Counted from the stretch's first letter, positions 44,022 to 53,607 are shown. The stretch: 64,000 bases of DNA from DATCJA01 sp963814955 (GCA_963814955.1 CAWFEX010000006.1:882383-946382); one strand, 5' to 3'. Program-made: numbers and translations. The notes: generated by a model not told the origin, from the sequence alone.

Positions 44022-46790
44022 ATGGCCCTCGAGCCCGGAACACGCCTCGGCCCTTACGAGATCCTGTCGCCGCTTGGCGCCGGTGGGATGGGCGAAGTGT
44101 ATCGGGCGCGTGATACGCGCCTGGAGCGAACCGTCGCCGTTAAAGTGTTGCCCTCGCAGTTCACTACGTCGGTGGCCGCGCGCGAGCGGTTCCAGCGCGA
44201 GGCTCGCGCGGTTGCCGCGCTTCAGCACCCCAACATCTGCACGATTTACGACGTTGGCGAAACCGACGACCACCAGCACTTCATCGTCATGGAGCTGCTC
44301 GACGGCGAGACGCTTCACCAGCGGCTGTCGCGCGGGCCGATCGACATCGCACAGCTCGTCGATCTCGGCATCGCACTGGCCGACGCATTGGATGCGGCTC
44401 ACGCCCATGCGCTTATTCACCGCGATATCAAACCCGCGAACATTTTTCTCACCACACGCGGTCCGAAGATTCTCGACTTCGGCCTCGCGAAGAGCGTTGC
44501 CTCCGCGCGTATGGCCTCGTTGCAGCCGACGCTGCCAGCGGGTCCGACGCTGACCGATCCTGGTAGCACGGTCGGGACCGTAGCGTACATGTCGCCGGAG
44601 CAGTTGCGCGGCGAAGAGCTCGACGGCCGAACCGATCTGTTCTCTCTCGGGCTTGTGCTCTACGAGATGGCTACCGGCCGGCCGGCATTTACGGGCGCAA
44701 CGAGCGCAGTCATTTCGGCGGCCATTCTGCACCAGTCGCCGATGTCACCTCGCCAGCTCCGATCTGATCTGCCGGCGGCGCTCGAGCGGACCATCATGAA
44801 GATGCTCGAGAAAGATCGCGACATCCGGTGCCAAACGGCTTCCGAGTTGCGGGCGGATCTGAAACGGGTTAAACGAGATCTCGATCATTCGGACCGTTCG
44901 AATCGTTCAGACCGTTCTGCCGTATTCGAGCCGCTGGTTGTCGCTCCTTCGACGTCCGTTCCGGCCAACGCGGCGCCGACGTCCTCGTCCGATTCGCAGA
45001 TCCTCGCAGCGCTCGTCAAACGGCATAAAGGCATCGTGGCCCTTGCGGCCGTGGTCCTGTTAGTCGTCGTTGCGGGTGTGATCTATACGGCGATGCAGCG
45101 GGTCGTGGAGCAAAAGCCCGAGATGTCGACCGTGTCGCTCGACAATCTGGAGCTCGTGCAGTTGACCGCGAGCGGCAACGCCGAGCGTCCTGCAATATCG
45201 CCGGACGGGCGATACGTCGCGTACATCCGGCGGGAAGCGAATGCCGCAAGCCTGTGGATTCGGCAAACCGCGACGGCAAGCAACGTTCAGATCGTTCCGG
45301 CAGAGCCAGGGGTAAACCTGCTCGGCGCGACGGTCACGCCCGACGGCAGCTTCGTGGATTTCGTTCGCAATCAGCCGGGACAGCCAGGGAGTTCGTTGTG
45401 GCGCGCGCCATTCCTCGGCGGCACGCCGAGACGCCTGATCGACGATGTTTCGAGTCCACCCGACTGGTCGCCGGATGGCCAGCGGCTGGTATTCGTGCGG
45501 ATGGACGCCACAAATGGGACGGACTCGCTCGTTGTGACGGGCCAGGATGGCGCGGGCGAGCGCGTGGTGGCAACCCGTCGGCGCCCGGCGCTCTTCTACA
45601 ACGGTAATCGCGCCGGTAATCCAAGTGTTCGGCCTGCGTGGTCTCCAGATGGCCGCACCATTGCGTTGTACGGCGCCGTGTCCGGCGGCTCGGAAGGGGT
45701 GACCCAGCAACAAATGATCTTCGTGGATGTCGCAACGGGCGCGGAACGTGTCGTATCGCTGGCGGCTGTGGGTGGCGAACCTCAGGGACTGGCTTGGCTC
45801 GACGGAGAATCGCTTCTGGCAAACCATTCGGCGCAAGGCGGCGCCCCGGAACAGCTTTGGCGGCTCTCGTTCACGGATGGACGACTGTCGCGGCTCACTA
45901 ACGATCTGAACTCCTATTTCGGAGTTAGTGTGGGCCCCGACCGCACGACCCTCGTGACGATGCGCTCCGAGACACGGGCGGGTATCTGGGTTGGGGACGG
46001 TGCGGGTGCGGATGGTGCCGACGTCGTCGCACCAGCACCATTCTCCGGACGCGCAACATTGGCCACGGTGGCGTGGGTCGGCGAAGACCTCTTGTACGCC
46101 AGTACCGCAAGCGGCCGCGCCATAATCGCACGGCTCCGCGCCGGACTCGGTATGCCCGAGGAGCTTGTATCGAACGCTCTCGAGGGAAGGGGAACGCCAG
46201 ACGGTCGAACCGTTGTGTACCGGGCAACCGAGGCTGACCGTGAGGGTCTCTGGAAGGTGAACGCAGATGGCCGCCAGCCAGAGCAACTGGTGCCCGGCCA
46301 AGTACGGAGTCCGGTGGTGTCTCCCAACGGCCGGTTCGTTGCCTTTCTCTCAAGTCGCCGCGGCGCACTGTCACCCTGGATCGTCTCGATCGACGGAGGC
46401 GAGCCGATGCAGGTCACGACGACGTTCGCGGGAGAGGGAACCCTCGATATATCGCCAGACAGCAAAACGATTGTATTCGGGGGGCGCGACGATCAAGGGA
46501 GGTCCATTAATGCTTTGTGCGACCTACCCGCCTGCACGTCGGGCAGAAGCTTGCCTGGTTTGGTTGGGAGACGGCGGTGGACACCTGACGGTCGTGGAAT
46601 TGCCTACTATGACCTCGCGACTCGCAACATCTGGATTCAATCCCTCGACGGCTCGGCCCCTCGCCAGCTCACCCACTTTACCGACGACCGCGAGATTGCC
46701 GATTTTGCCTGGTCCCACGACGGCAAGCGACTAGCCATCTCACGAGTCTCGGTCAGTAATGACATCGTGCTGTTTCGCGGTTTGAAATAG
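44022..46790 (+). CDS. Serine/threonine protein kinase with TolB-like propeller
   Basis: The protein has 922 residues and is intact. Kinase motifs: LGAGGMGEVYRA (P-loop, 19-30), VAVKVL (Lys41), HRDIKPAN (Asp135), LDFGLA (Asp152) and YMSPEQLRG. A transmembrane helix (IVALAAVVLLVVVAGVIY, about 340-360) connects to an extracytoplasmic beta-propeller of WD40-like/PD40 blades (AISPDGRYVAYIRRE, DWSPDGQRLVFVR, WTPDGRGIAYYDL). This is the common acidobacterial receptor-kinase layout: an outside sensor propeller and a PknB-like kinase inside. Ligand and targets are unknown. The start is ATG 44022. Confidence 0.95.
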   Translation: MALEPGTRLGPYEILSPLGAGGMGEVYRARDTRLERTVAVKVLPSQFTTSVAARERFQREARAVAALQHPNICTIYDVGETDDHQHFIVMELLDGETLHQRLSRGPIDIAQLVDLGIALADALDAAHAHALIHRDIKPANIFLTTRGPKILDFGLAKSVASARMASLQPTLPAGPTLTDPGSTVGTVAYMSPEQLRGEELDGRTDLFSLGLVLYEMATGRPAFTGATSAVISAAILHQSPMSPRQLRSDLPAALERTIMKMLEKDRDIRCQTASELRADLKRVKRDLDHSDRSNRSDRSAVFEPLVVAPSTSVPANAAPTSSSDSQILAALVKRHKGIVALAAVVLLVVVAGVIYTAMQRVVEQKPEMSTVSLDNLELVQLTASGNAERPAISPDGRYVAYIRREANAASLWIRQTATASNVQIVPAEPGVNLLGATVTPDGSFVDFVRNQPGQPGSSLWRAPFLGGTPRRLIDDVSSPPDWSPDGQRLVFVRMDATNGTDSLVVTGQDGAGERVVATRRRPALFYNGNRAGNPSVRPAWSPDGRTIALYGAVSGGSEGVTQQQMIFVDVATGAERVVSLAAVGGEPQGLAWLDGESLLANHSAQGGAPEQLWRLSFTDGRLSRLTNDLNSYFGVSVGPDRTTLVTMRSETRAGIWVGDGAGADGADVVAPAPFSGRATLATVAWVGEDLLYASTASGRAIIARLRAGLGMPEELVSNALEGRGTPDGRTVVYRATEADREGLWKVNADGRQPEQLVPGQVRSPVVSPNGRFVAFLSSRRGALSPWIVSIDGGEPMQVTTTFAGEGTLDISPDSKTIVFGGRDDQGRSINALCDLPACTSGRSLPGLVGRRRWTPDGRGIAYYDLATRNIWIQSLDGSAPRQLTHFTDDREIADFAWSHDGKRLAISRVSVSNDIVLFRGLK

Positions 46791-46850
46791 TCAGCCTCCC
46801 TCTGCGTGTACTGGATCGTCTGAGTGGTCGAATGCGCTGGTCCCTGTGGA

Positions 46851-46982
46851 TCATTGAGACGAGGCCTCATCGGCGATCATCAGGATCACGCGCGCGCGGC
46901 GCGCGTCCTCCGAGCGGATCTTTCGGCTGCGCAGACGCGCTTCGAGCTCCCTGCGTTCATCATGACTAAGCACCAGCGCCAT
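46851..46982 (-). mobile_element. IS630-family transposase N-terminal fragment
   Basis: A 43-residue frame from the ATG at 46982 reads MALVLSHDERRELEARLRSR and then KIRSEDARRARVILMIADEA before a stop. This is the helix-turn-helix N-terminus of IS630-type transposases, cut where the intact protein would continue for 300 or more residues. No inverted ends or partner fragment are visible. It is a relic of an insertion between the kinase and the exported-protein gene. Confidence 0.65.
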
Positions 46983-47029
46983 TCGGCGCGGCTGCGTACC
47001 AGCACGAGTCACGCAGTACAGTCCACTAC

Positions 47030-47989
47030 CTAGGGGCGCCCGTGTCTTGTCCAGGGCCTCTCGCCTGCCACAACGTTGGCCATGCTCCTGGTCGGATTGA
47101 GGAAGCTCCGGATCAGGATTTTGAAGGCTGTGTTGTTGATCTTCCGCTCCAGCCTCTCGATGACATAGCGGTCCAACGCGTCCTCTCCCGCCATCCAGAC
47201 TGCACCCAGCGCCGGGGTGACGACGATGTCGACCCAGGCCATCTTGTAGCGATGCGGGGGCATACCGACGTTCCCAAGTGACGACTCGCTAAATGGGCCG
47301 ATCTCGAAGTGAAGACTCGAGAGCGCAGATACCGTTGACGCCTTCGCGAGATGCGCGATGTATCCTCGACCAGAACTGAACACCATCGTCAGATCCGATG
47401 GGTCGTTCTGTCGATAGATGTATGCGTAGACGCTTCCAGCCATGGGATGGGCCACGTAATTGGTGAAAAGACCACCTCCATCGGACCATGTGGGCTCGAC
47501 GAAGAGAGACGAAGCGGAATTGAACCAGTCTCGGAACCACGGACCGTCGAGCTCACCACGAGTCTTCCTCTCGGTTAAACGAAACCCGTGTTGGACCGCA
47601 GTGAACGACAGGATCTGCCCGACGACACGGCCCCACCGATCGCTCGCCTCCTTTGTCCGTGGAATCGCGTCACTGCCGATTCGCTGGGCTCCTTGCTCGC
47701 CCACGATGCCCGGGCGTGTCATCTCGATGTGTGGTAAATCGAGCGGCCTCTCGAGCATCGCGTGTTCAAGCGACAGAAGCTGCGGCGCCTCGGGCAGTGG
47801 ATCGGTGCAAGGAGACGCGGAGTAGCTGGCATAGCACCTGAATTCGGCGTAGTGAGCGGCGTCGGTAGAGATGGGCGCTTGAGCCGACGCCAACGCGGTC
47901 TGTGACATCACGAACACGAGAGCCGCCGCGGCGCACACATGCTCTCCGGATATGGCGCCGTGGCGCCCCTGGAAAGGAGTTGCATTCAT
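47030..47989 (-). CDS. Exported protein of unknown function, paralogue 1
   Basis: The protein has 319 residues with a signal peptide (LVFVMSQTALASAQ). Shared segments with paralogue 2 at 48542 include DGPWFRDWFNSASSLFVEPT, NYVAHPMAGSVYAYIYRQND and WMAGEDALDRYVIERLERK, over nearly the full length. The NYVAHPM pattern also occurs in other exported acidobacterial proteins of unknown role; it may be an outer-membrane or periplasmic protein. The two copies are in the same orientation, about 550 bases apart. Confidence 0.72.
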   Translation of the reverse strand: MNATPFQGRHGAISGEHVCAAAALVFVMSQTALASAQAPISTDAAHYAEFRCYASYSASPCTDPLPEAPQLLSLEHAMLERPLDLPHIEMTRPGIVGEQGAQRIGSDAIPRTKEASDRWGRVVGQILSFTAVQHGFRLTERKTRGELDGPWFRDWFNSASSLFVEPTWSDGGGLFTNYVAHPMAGSVYAYIYRQNDPSDLTMVFSSGRGYIAHLAKASTVSALSSLHFEIGPFSESSLGNVGMPPHRYKMAWVDIVVTPALGAVWMAGEDALDRYVIERLERKINNTAFKILIRSFLNPTRSMANVVAGERPWTRHGRP

Positions 47990-48252
47990 CGTCTACGCAC
48001 CCACTGTCATCTGGCGATAGCGTTCTCCAGTGCCTGCGACTCATCCACGCGTGGCCCGCGGAGCTTCGACGGCGCCCACCATCGGTCGCGACATCCTGAC
48101 GACCGCATGGCACCTCCCGGAGCGAGCCCCGCCTGCAAGTGGTTGCTCGCGGGACATTTGTCGCTCGGCGTCCCGAGGACGTTCGCCAAATGTGTGTGCA
48201 GATGGGCAAGACGTGTTCCCGCCAGGCTGTAACGCGGCTCGTTACAGGCGGG

Positions 48253-48477
48253 TCAAGCGCGTTGAGCGAGCCGCGCCCTCACCGCCTTCAGGATGAACGT
48301 AACGAGCTGGTCGTCACTGAACGGTGATGTTCTTACCGGGCGGGATTCAAGTTGAAGGCGGCGATAATTTTGAGTAGGCGCGGACGATCGAGCGCACCGA
48401 GCTGCTGCCGCAGCGTGTCCGGATTGCGGGCGCCGAGACGATACGAACTATTAACTATTAAAGGGGATTCGCGCGCT
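48253..48477 (-). pseudogene. Fragment of an unknown gene, one frameshift
   Basis: One frame reads SYRLGARNPDTLRQQLGALD then RPRLLKIIAAFNLNPA and stops; the next frame continues SDDQLVTFILKAVRARLAQR and stops at 48253. Together they look like the C-terminus of a conserved helical protein that I cannot identify. There is no start codon or upstream domain, so it is a remnant between the two paralogues. Confidence 0.4.
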
Positions 48478-48541
48478 CACCGTGCGGTGGCAGCTCGGTA
48501 CAAAGCCGGGGCGGAGGCCACCAAAGGCAGACAGCTGGCGC

Positions 48542-49504
48542 TCAGGAGCGCCCGTGTCTCTTCCACGGTTTCTGGCCCGCCATGAGGCTGGCCATGCTTC
48601 GCGTGGGATTCAGGAGCATCCGGATGAGGACCCTGCCGGCCGCGTTGTCTATCTTCCGCTCGAGCCTCTCGATGACATAGCGATCCAGCGCGTCCTCTCC
48701 CGCCATCCACGCCACGCCTAGCGTCGGGGTGATGACGACGTCGACCCAGGCCATCTTGTAGCGATCCGGAGGCTTGCCACGGTTTTCGAGAGATGCCTCA
48801 CTGAATGGGCCGATCTCCCACTGGAGACTCGAGAGCGCGGCTATTCCCGACGCCTTCGCCAGGTGCGAGACGTAGCCTTTACTCCCACCGAACTCCATCC
48901 GCATGCCAGACGGATCGTTCTGTCGGTAGATGTATGCGTAGACGCTTCCGCCCATCGGATGCGCGATGTAGTTGACGAAGAAGGTACCTCCGTCCGACCA
49001 GTGCGGCTCGACGAAGGGAGAGGCCGCGGATTGGAACCAATCCCGGAACCACGGCCCCCTCAGCTCGCGACGTGCTTTCTGCTCAGTCAGAAGAAAGGCG
49101 TGTTGGATTGCCTGGAAGGACAGCGTCTGCCGGACGATACTGCCCCATCGCACGTCCGTGTCGTTCACCTGTGGGGGAATCGGGTCACTGTCGATCCTCC
49201 GGGATCCTTCCTCTCGCACAACCCCTGCGTCCGTCGTCTGAACGTCTTCGCGCTCGTGTTGCCGATCGAGGATCGCGCGTCCAATCGATAGGAGACCAGA
49301 CGCGTCGTGCTCTCCGTCGATGCAGGAAGGTACGGAATGGCGGCCCTCGCAGCTGACGGCAGCGTGATGAGAGACGTCGGTGGAGGACGTCGGCTCTTGA
49401 GCCGACGTCCACGCGGTCTGTGACAGAACAAACAGCAGAGTAACCGCGAACGCGTCGCGCATGCGCCAGACGCGACTGCGATCACGCCGTTCAAACACGA
49501 TCAT
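48542..49504 (-). CDS. Exported protein of unknown function, paralogue 2
   Basis: The ATG at 49504 gives 320 residues, matching paralogue 1 in length. The signal peptide (AVTLLFVLSQTAWTSAQ) and core segments (GPWFRDWFQSAASPFVEPHW, NYIAHPMGGSVYAYIYRQND, WMAGEDALDRYVIERLERK) are close to paralogue 1, while the region after the leader (residues 40-110) diverges. That points to an older tandem duplication. The frame is intact. Function unknown. Confidence 0.72.
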   Translation of the reverse strand: MIVFERRDRSRVWRMRDAFAVTLLFVLSQTAWTSAQEPTSSTDVSHHAAVSCEGRHSVPSCIDGEHDASGLLSIGRAILDRQHEREDVQTTDAGVVREEGSRRIDSDPIPPQVNDTDVRWGSIVRQTLSFQAIQHAFLLTEQKARRELRGPWFRDWFQSAASPFVEPHWSDGGTFFVNYIAHPMGGSVYAYIYRQNDPSGMRMEFGGSKGYVSHLAKASGIAALSSLQWEIGPFSEASLENRGKPPDRYKMAWVDVVITPTLGVAWMAGEDALDRYVIERLERKIDNAAGRVLIRMLLNPTRSMASLMAGQKPWKRHGRS

Positions 49505-49844
49505 CAACGCCTCAATGCCCACAGAGGATAGTTGTTGCCGACTGCTTGAAACACACCCAAGAGACGACGTAGCACGCACCAGTTCGAGTATCGGGGTGCC
49601 AGCGTCACGATCGCAAGGAGCGCCACGCCTCCGCGGCGCACCAGGAGATTGCTGGGCACCCAAGCCAGGGAGACTTTGGAACGCTGTGAATTGGCAGCCT
49701 CGAACGCGACGCTACTATAGGTCAGGGCTACCGGGCAACCCAGAGCGAACGGAGCCGTGAGGACATCGGCCGCGGCTTGCCCACTTCCGTCCCACAGCCG
49801 ACATCGAGCACACGATCTCCGAAGGCCACCCGTGTCCTCGTGAG

Positions 49845-50057
49845 GGTAGCTTCTCGGGCGGAACCGAGCGTAGCTCCTTGATCGCGGGATTCCCACCGAA
49901 CGCGGCGATGTTCTTCTGCACCCAGCGCAGCGCGGCGATGTGGTCGAGAATCGCGTAGTTGCCAGACGAGTGCTGCTGCGATTCGGCCGTCAGGTCCGGA
50001 TGCGCCAGGAATCCCAGCGGCCCCAGCCGGTAGCTCGAAAGTAACTGGCTGGCATCC
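49845..50057 (-). pseudogene. Carboxylesterase type B remnant, core deleted
   Basis: The frame reads YRLGPLGFLAHPDLTAESQQ and ALRWVQKNIAAFGGNP, the signature of PnbA-type carboxylesterases just before the catalytic GESAG. It then jumps in frame to AIKELRSVPPEKL, which normally lies over 100 residues later. The nucleophile region is missing, as are the start and end of the gene. It lies divergent from the molybdopterin protein gene. Confidence 0.6.
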
Positions 50058-50163
50058 CGCAGGCTGGAGCCCACCGCAAGGGGCGATGCCAGACTCTCAG
50101 CACGGACTGCTCGCCCCCCGTACGTCGGTGTTGTATTACGATTTGGCGCAAGGAGAGAGGGAC

Positions 50164-50898
50164 ATGGCCATCTCACGACGTGACGCGATTTGCAGCATTT
50201 CGGGGGCCACGCTTGCCAGCCTGTCGTTGGATGGGCTCATTCCCGAAGCCCTGCAGGCGCACGCTGCCCAGGCGCCACAGGTGCAGGAGCCGTGGCCGGA
50301 TCGGCTCGTGGAGCGACCTCTCCGTCAGGGGTTTCCGGCGCCGCTCCCGCTTAACCCGGATGGCTCGGCCCCCGAGCACCCGGAAAGCGCAGCCGGACCA
50401 ATCACGGATCCGCTCATGTGGCGTACACCGAACCGTCAGGCGCCGGAAATCGAGTTCGACTACCGCAAGATGACGATCAAGGTGGATCCGCGCGGGCTGG
50501 CGAAGCTTACCGGGACATTGCGTTTCGAGGACTTGGAAAAGCTGCCGCGACTCTCCCACACCTTTCTCATGCAGTGTGGTGCCCCAAACCCCCGCGGGAT
50601 CGTGAAATGGACTGGCGTCCGTTTCAGCGACTTCGCTGACCTGCTGGGCCTCGTCCCTGGCGCGCATTATTGCCGGCTGATCGCGTCCGACCGCCATTAC
50701 GTGGACGAGCCGCTAACGACTTTGCGGCACCCGCAGGTAATGCTGGCGTGGCTGATGAACGACCAACCGATTCCCCCGAGGCACGGCGCGCCGCTCCGGC
50801 TTATCATCCCGTTCCGCTACGGCAACAGGAGCATCAAGGCCATTACGGAGATGATCTTCGCCACGCCTGGCCTGCCGGCGCTGCCGCTGCCGGCCTGA
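50164..50898 (+). CDS. Molybdopterin-dependent oxidoreductase, sulfite oxidase family
   Basis: The ATG at 50164 with AAGGAGAG upstream gives 244 residues. The Tat leader MAISRRDAICSISGATLASL targets the periplasm with folded cofactor. FEDLEKLPRLSHTFLMQCGA contains the Cys that ligates molybdenum in sulfite-oxidase folds (MsrP/YedY type), followed by NPRGIVKWTGVRFSDF and HGAPLRLIIPFRYGNRSIK. A membrane partner (MsrQ-like) is not adjacent. The substrate is unknown; sulfoxide reduction is possible by analogy. Confidence 0.88.
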   Translation: MAISRRDAICSISGATLASLSLDGLIPEALQAHAAQAPQVQEPWPDRLVERPLRQGFPAPLPLNPDGSAPEHPESAAGPITDPLMWRTPNRQAPEIEFDYRKMTIKVDPRGLAKLTGTLRFEDLEKLPRLSHTFLMQCGAPNPRGIVKWTGVRFSDFADLLGLVPGAHYCRLIASDRHYVDEPLTTLRHPQVMLAWLMNDQPIPPRHGAPLRLIIPFRYGNRSIKAITEMIFATPGLPALPLPA

Positions 50899-51279
50899 GC
50901 GTGGAGCACGCGCCCGGGCCGAAGTAAGCCAAACCTCGACAGTGGCGCTCTTGACCGGGTTCGGACAACGCCCTCGGAGTTGTACTCCGGCGTTGTTCGT
51001 ACCCTGAAAGAGGAATGACTGTCGGAAATGCCATACAGCTTCACGAGGGAATGGAGGGGCGCGGCCCGCATCGAGAGTGAAGCCGCGCGCGGCCCTTTCG
51101 CAAAGGTCGAGGCTCGGGAAACGGCTTCGTCCCTCTGAATCAGCGCTCGATCACTTCGCTTCAGAATTCCGCGTAGCAAGACCTTAGGTCGCCGCCGACA
51201 CCAACTCGTGGTTCGAGAGCGAGGGAATGACGTGCCCACTTGATCTACGCTCGGCGGCCTCCACCTGGCTGCCGCAGCG
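50899..51279. other. Gene-free gap of about 380 bases
   Basis: Frames on both strands here have no start context and no family features. I see no gene. Confidence 0.35.
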
Positions 51280-52236
51280 TTACCGGCCGAGGCCGATCGA
51301 TAGGACGAGCGAGGGGGCGCGGCGGCGGTCGATTGTCGGCGCCACGACTCCGGTTCTTAATCTCGTCGGATAGGTTTCCGCCGTTGACTCGTAGAACGGA
51401 AGCACGGCATCGGCCTGCACGAACACTCTAAAGCTCGTAGCGCGCGCAAGCTCGTACCCCGCGCTCAACTCGCCCTGCAGACCGCTGCCGTCCCAGTTGG
51501 ACGTGTAGTATCCGGTCGTAGGGTCATAGAATCCGCCGAAGCTTTGGTGCCCATAACTGAGTCCGCCGCCCAGGTATGCCGACCGATTCGCCCTGGGACT
51601 CAGGAAGTACAGCCCTGACAGCTTCAGCAGTGTCTGCGCCGACCCGCTGGAGGACGACGAGTTAGCCGTGCTGAATTGAAAATTCAGGAACGACACGTCG
51701 ATCGCGAACGAATCAAGCTCCGCGCGGTAGCCAAATCCCAGGGCCGGCGTGCCGTACGCGTCATTCCCGAACAGACTCCCGTACCCCAGGCGGGCGTACC
51801 ACAGCGAATCCGTATAAACGCGTCGCGCGGTCGCCTGAGACGCAGTGACATTGGTGCGATCGACGACGTTGAACCCGGTCATCGGGCGCCCGGTGACAAT
51901 CGACCGCGCCATCTGACTGTACAGAGCCGGCAGATCGTTCATGCCCTGAGCGATCGCCTCCCGCTGACCCTCGCGACCAGAGATCTGCACCACGATCGTA
52001 TTCCCCAGGCGGATGTGAGACAGCGCGTACGGCCTCGCGCAGCCGGCCGGGACGACTCGCTCTCCGGCCTGTTCGAACTGTCTCGTCACCAAGAGCAGAG
52101 CGGCCGCCTGGTCGCTCGGCGAGAACGTGTCGTGTGCGGTGTCGATCGCAATGCAGACCTCGGCCTGCGCCGCTGCCGCGGTTGTGGCGATCACGACGCA
52201 CGTGATGGTCGTCAAACGAAGAATCCGAGTGCGCAT
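51280..52236 (-). CDS. Exported beta-rich protein, unknown
   Basis: The protein has 318 residues with a signal peptide (TTITCVVIATTAAAAQAE). The first third (AAALLLVTRQFEQAGERVV, IRLGNTIVVQISGREG) is a small alpha/beta domain that may sense or bind something. The rest is barrel-like with alternating aromatic and small residues (LWYARLGYGSLFG, LGGGLSYGHQSFGGFYD), suggesting an outer-membrane barrel. The SSSSS loop is unusual. The family is unknown to me. The frame is intact. Confidence 0.65.
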   Translation of the reverse strand: MRTRILRLTTITCVVIATTAAAAQAEVCIAIDTAHDTFSPSDQAAALLLVTRQFEQAGERVVPAGCARPYALSHIRLGNTIVVQISGREGQREAIAQGMNDLPALYSQMARSIVTGRPMTGFNVVDRTNVTASQATARRVYTDSLWYARLGYGSLFGNDAYGTPALGFGYRAELDSFAIDVSFLNFQFSTANSSSSSGSAQTLLKLSGLYFLSPRANRSAYLGGGLSYGHQSFGGFYDPTTGYYTSNWDGSGLQGELSAGYELARATSFRVFVQADAVLPFYESTAETYPTRLRTGVVAPTIDRRRAPSLVLSIGLGR

Positions 52237-52392
52237 GGCATCTCCAGGGCCCGTGTGAACCAGGGGCGCGTGGCCCTCATCAGAACATGCGTGAACCGAA
52301 CGGGAGTTGGCTCACACGGGATCGCGACTTCTTTCTGATGAGTTATCGGCGGTGCTCGGACGGACCACCAGGACCGTATGTTCTGTTATGGG

Positions 52393-52497
52393 ACACCGTC
52401 CGATTGGCCGGCGCTCATGAAGAACGTGGTCGCGAAGCTGTCGGAAGACGACATCATCGCGATTTCGGCGTACCTGGGATCGCTGCCGCCCCGATAA
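52393..52497 (+). pseudogene. Cytochrome c C-terminal fragment
   Basis: The frame WPALMKNVVAKLSEDDIIAI followed by SAYLGSLPPR and a stop is the last helix of a class I c-type cytochrome. No CxxCH heme site or start lies upstream, so only the end survives. Confidence 0.5.
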
Positions 52498-52655
52498 CGG
52501 ATCGGAATCCTCCGCGGTACGCCCCATTGGTTTGGCGCGGTGACACGTTCATCCGTGGGCCTCTTGTCCCTCAGTGAATGGCTGGCTTCGACTGCAGAGG
52601 CGTGCGGCCTCGTTGCGGACCGGCTATAACCGCCACGCGGAGCGGATCACATCTA

Positions 52656-52919
52656 CTACTGCCGTTTTTCGACCACGACTCGCCCTTTGGCATTCTCGTA
52701 CACCCGATATTTGTTCCCGTCCTTGCAGGTCGCGGCGTAGTCGTTCTGGGCCTGGACCGTGACGGCGACGACCTCCCCGCACGGCAATCCGTGAAGTGCG
52801 ATCACCGCCGTCAGGTCCTTCTTGAGCGCCGCCTCGTCCTCCTGCGCGGCAATCGACGGCGGGGCGAGGCACGCAATCAACAAGAGCGAGTGTGCCAATG
52901 CAATCGTGCGATTCCTCAT
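52656..52919 (-). CDS. Small exported protein of unknown function, 87 residues
   Basis: The ATG at 52919 (MRNRTIALAHSLLLIACLAP) opens a signal peptide cleaved near IAAQE; the longer frame from 52952 is less likely. The mature part (about 62 residues) carries two Cys (HGLPCGEVV and AATCKDGNKY) that could form a disulfide in the periplasm. YRVYENAKGRVVVEKRQ ends the chain. There is no family match I can name. It lies 13 bases downstream of the lipoprotein gene and is probably cotranscribed. Confidence 0.65.
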   Translation of the reverse strand: MRNRTIALAHSLLLIACLAPPSIAAQEDEAALKKDLTAVIALHGLPCGEVVAVTVQAQNDYAATCKDGNKYRVYENAKGRVVVEKRQ

Positions 52920-52932
52920 GGAGTTTCCTCGT

Positions 52933-53607
52933 TCATGCCTGGAGGCCCGCAAACTTATTCGGGTCCGCGAGCAGGTCCCAGATTCTTTCGCGGGAGGACA
53001 AGATGTCGGATGCGAGCTTCTGGTCGTCGTCCTGCAAGAGCGAGAGCACCTTCATCAACAATAGATCGTACGAACGACGTAGCTCCGGGAGGGTCGGCGT
53101 GGCCTTTCCGGCGTGGTGCTGCCTGAACTTCTCCATCAGATCGTCGACCTGGTTCTTGAGCGTGAGCTTAGTGAAGACGCCGATCGCCTTGGTTTCTTTC
53201 AGCCGCGTCTTGAGTGCGCTCAAGTCCAACGGCCCCACGGCAGTCTGACGCGGTGGCGCGACGGGGGCGCCAGGTGTCACCTGTCCTGGCGCCTGTCCTC
53301 GCGACGGGGCGGGCGCCTTCGTCACGGGCGGGGCGGCGTTGCCCTTCGCCTTCGGCGCGGGAGCTTTTGCGACTGGCTCGGGGGCCGGGGCTGGGGCGGG
53401 TTGCGATGTCTCGGGTGTTCCGGCGACTGGTGGAGGACTCGGTGGCGATGTCTCGGGCGTCCTTGCGACTGGTGGCGGAGACGGTTGCGATGTTTCAGGC
53501 GTTCCGGCAGCGGGTGGCGGAGACGGTTGCGATGTCTCCGGCGTTCCATGAACGCACCCTGCGGTGAGCAAGCACCACACAAGGGCAGAGTACAAAGTTC
53601 GCACCAT
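52933..53607 (-). CDS. Proline-rich lipoprotein with tandem repeats
   Basis: The ATG at 53607 gives 224 residues with a lipobox (WCLLTAGC) for lipid attachment. Residues 21-76 are four 14-residue repeats of the TPETSQPSPPPVAG type, followed by more Pro/Ala-rich spacer, which would carry the domain away from the membrane. The C-terminal 95 residues are helical (LSALKTRLKETKAIGVFTKL, LPELRRSYDLLLMKVLSLLQ). The domain is unknown; the 87-residue gene follows on the same strand. Confidence 0.75.
   Translation of the reverse strand: MVRTLYSALVWCLLTAGCVHGTPETSQPSPPPAAGTPETSQPSPPPVARTPETSPPSPPPVAGTPETSQPAPAPAPEPVAKAPAPKAKGNAAPPVTKAPAPSRGQAPGQVTPGAPVAPPRQTAVGPLDLSALKTRLKETKAIGVFTKLTLKNQVDDLMEKFRQHHAGKATPTLPELRRSYDLLLMKVLSLLQDDDQKLASDILSSRERIWDLLADPNKFAGLQA
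53380..53547. repeat. Four 42-base tandem repeats inside the lipoprotein gene
   Basis: Each unit encodes one TPETSxPSPPPVAG-type repeat. The units differ at a few bases and the fourth is the most diverged. Such repeats can change number by slippage, altering spacer length without breaking the frame. Confidence 0.75.

Noticed and set aside
53380..53547. Tandem repeats considered as a CRISPR array
   Set aside because: Contiguous coding repeats with no unique spacers.
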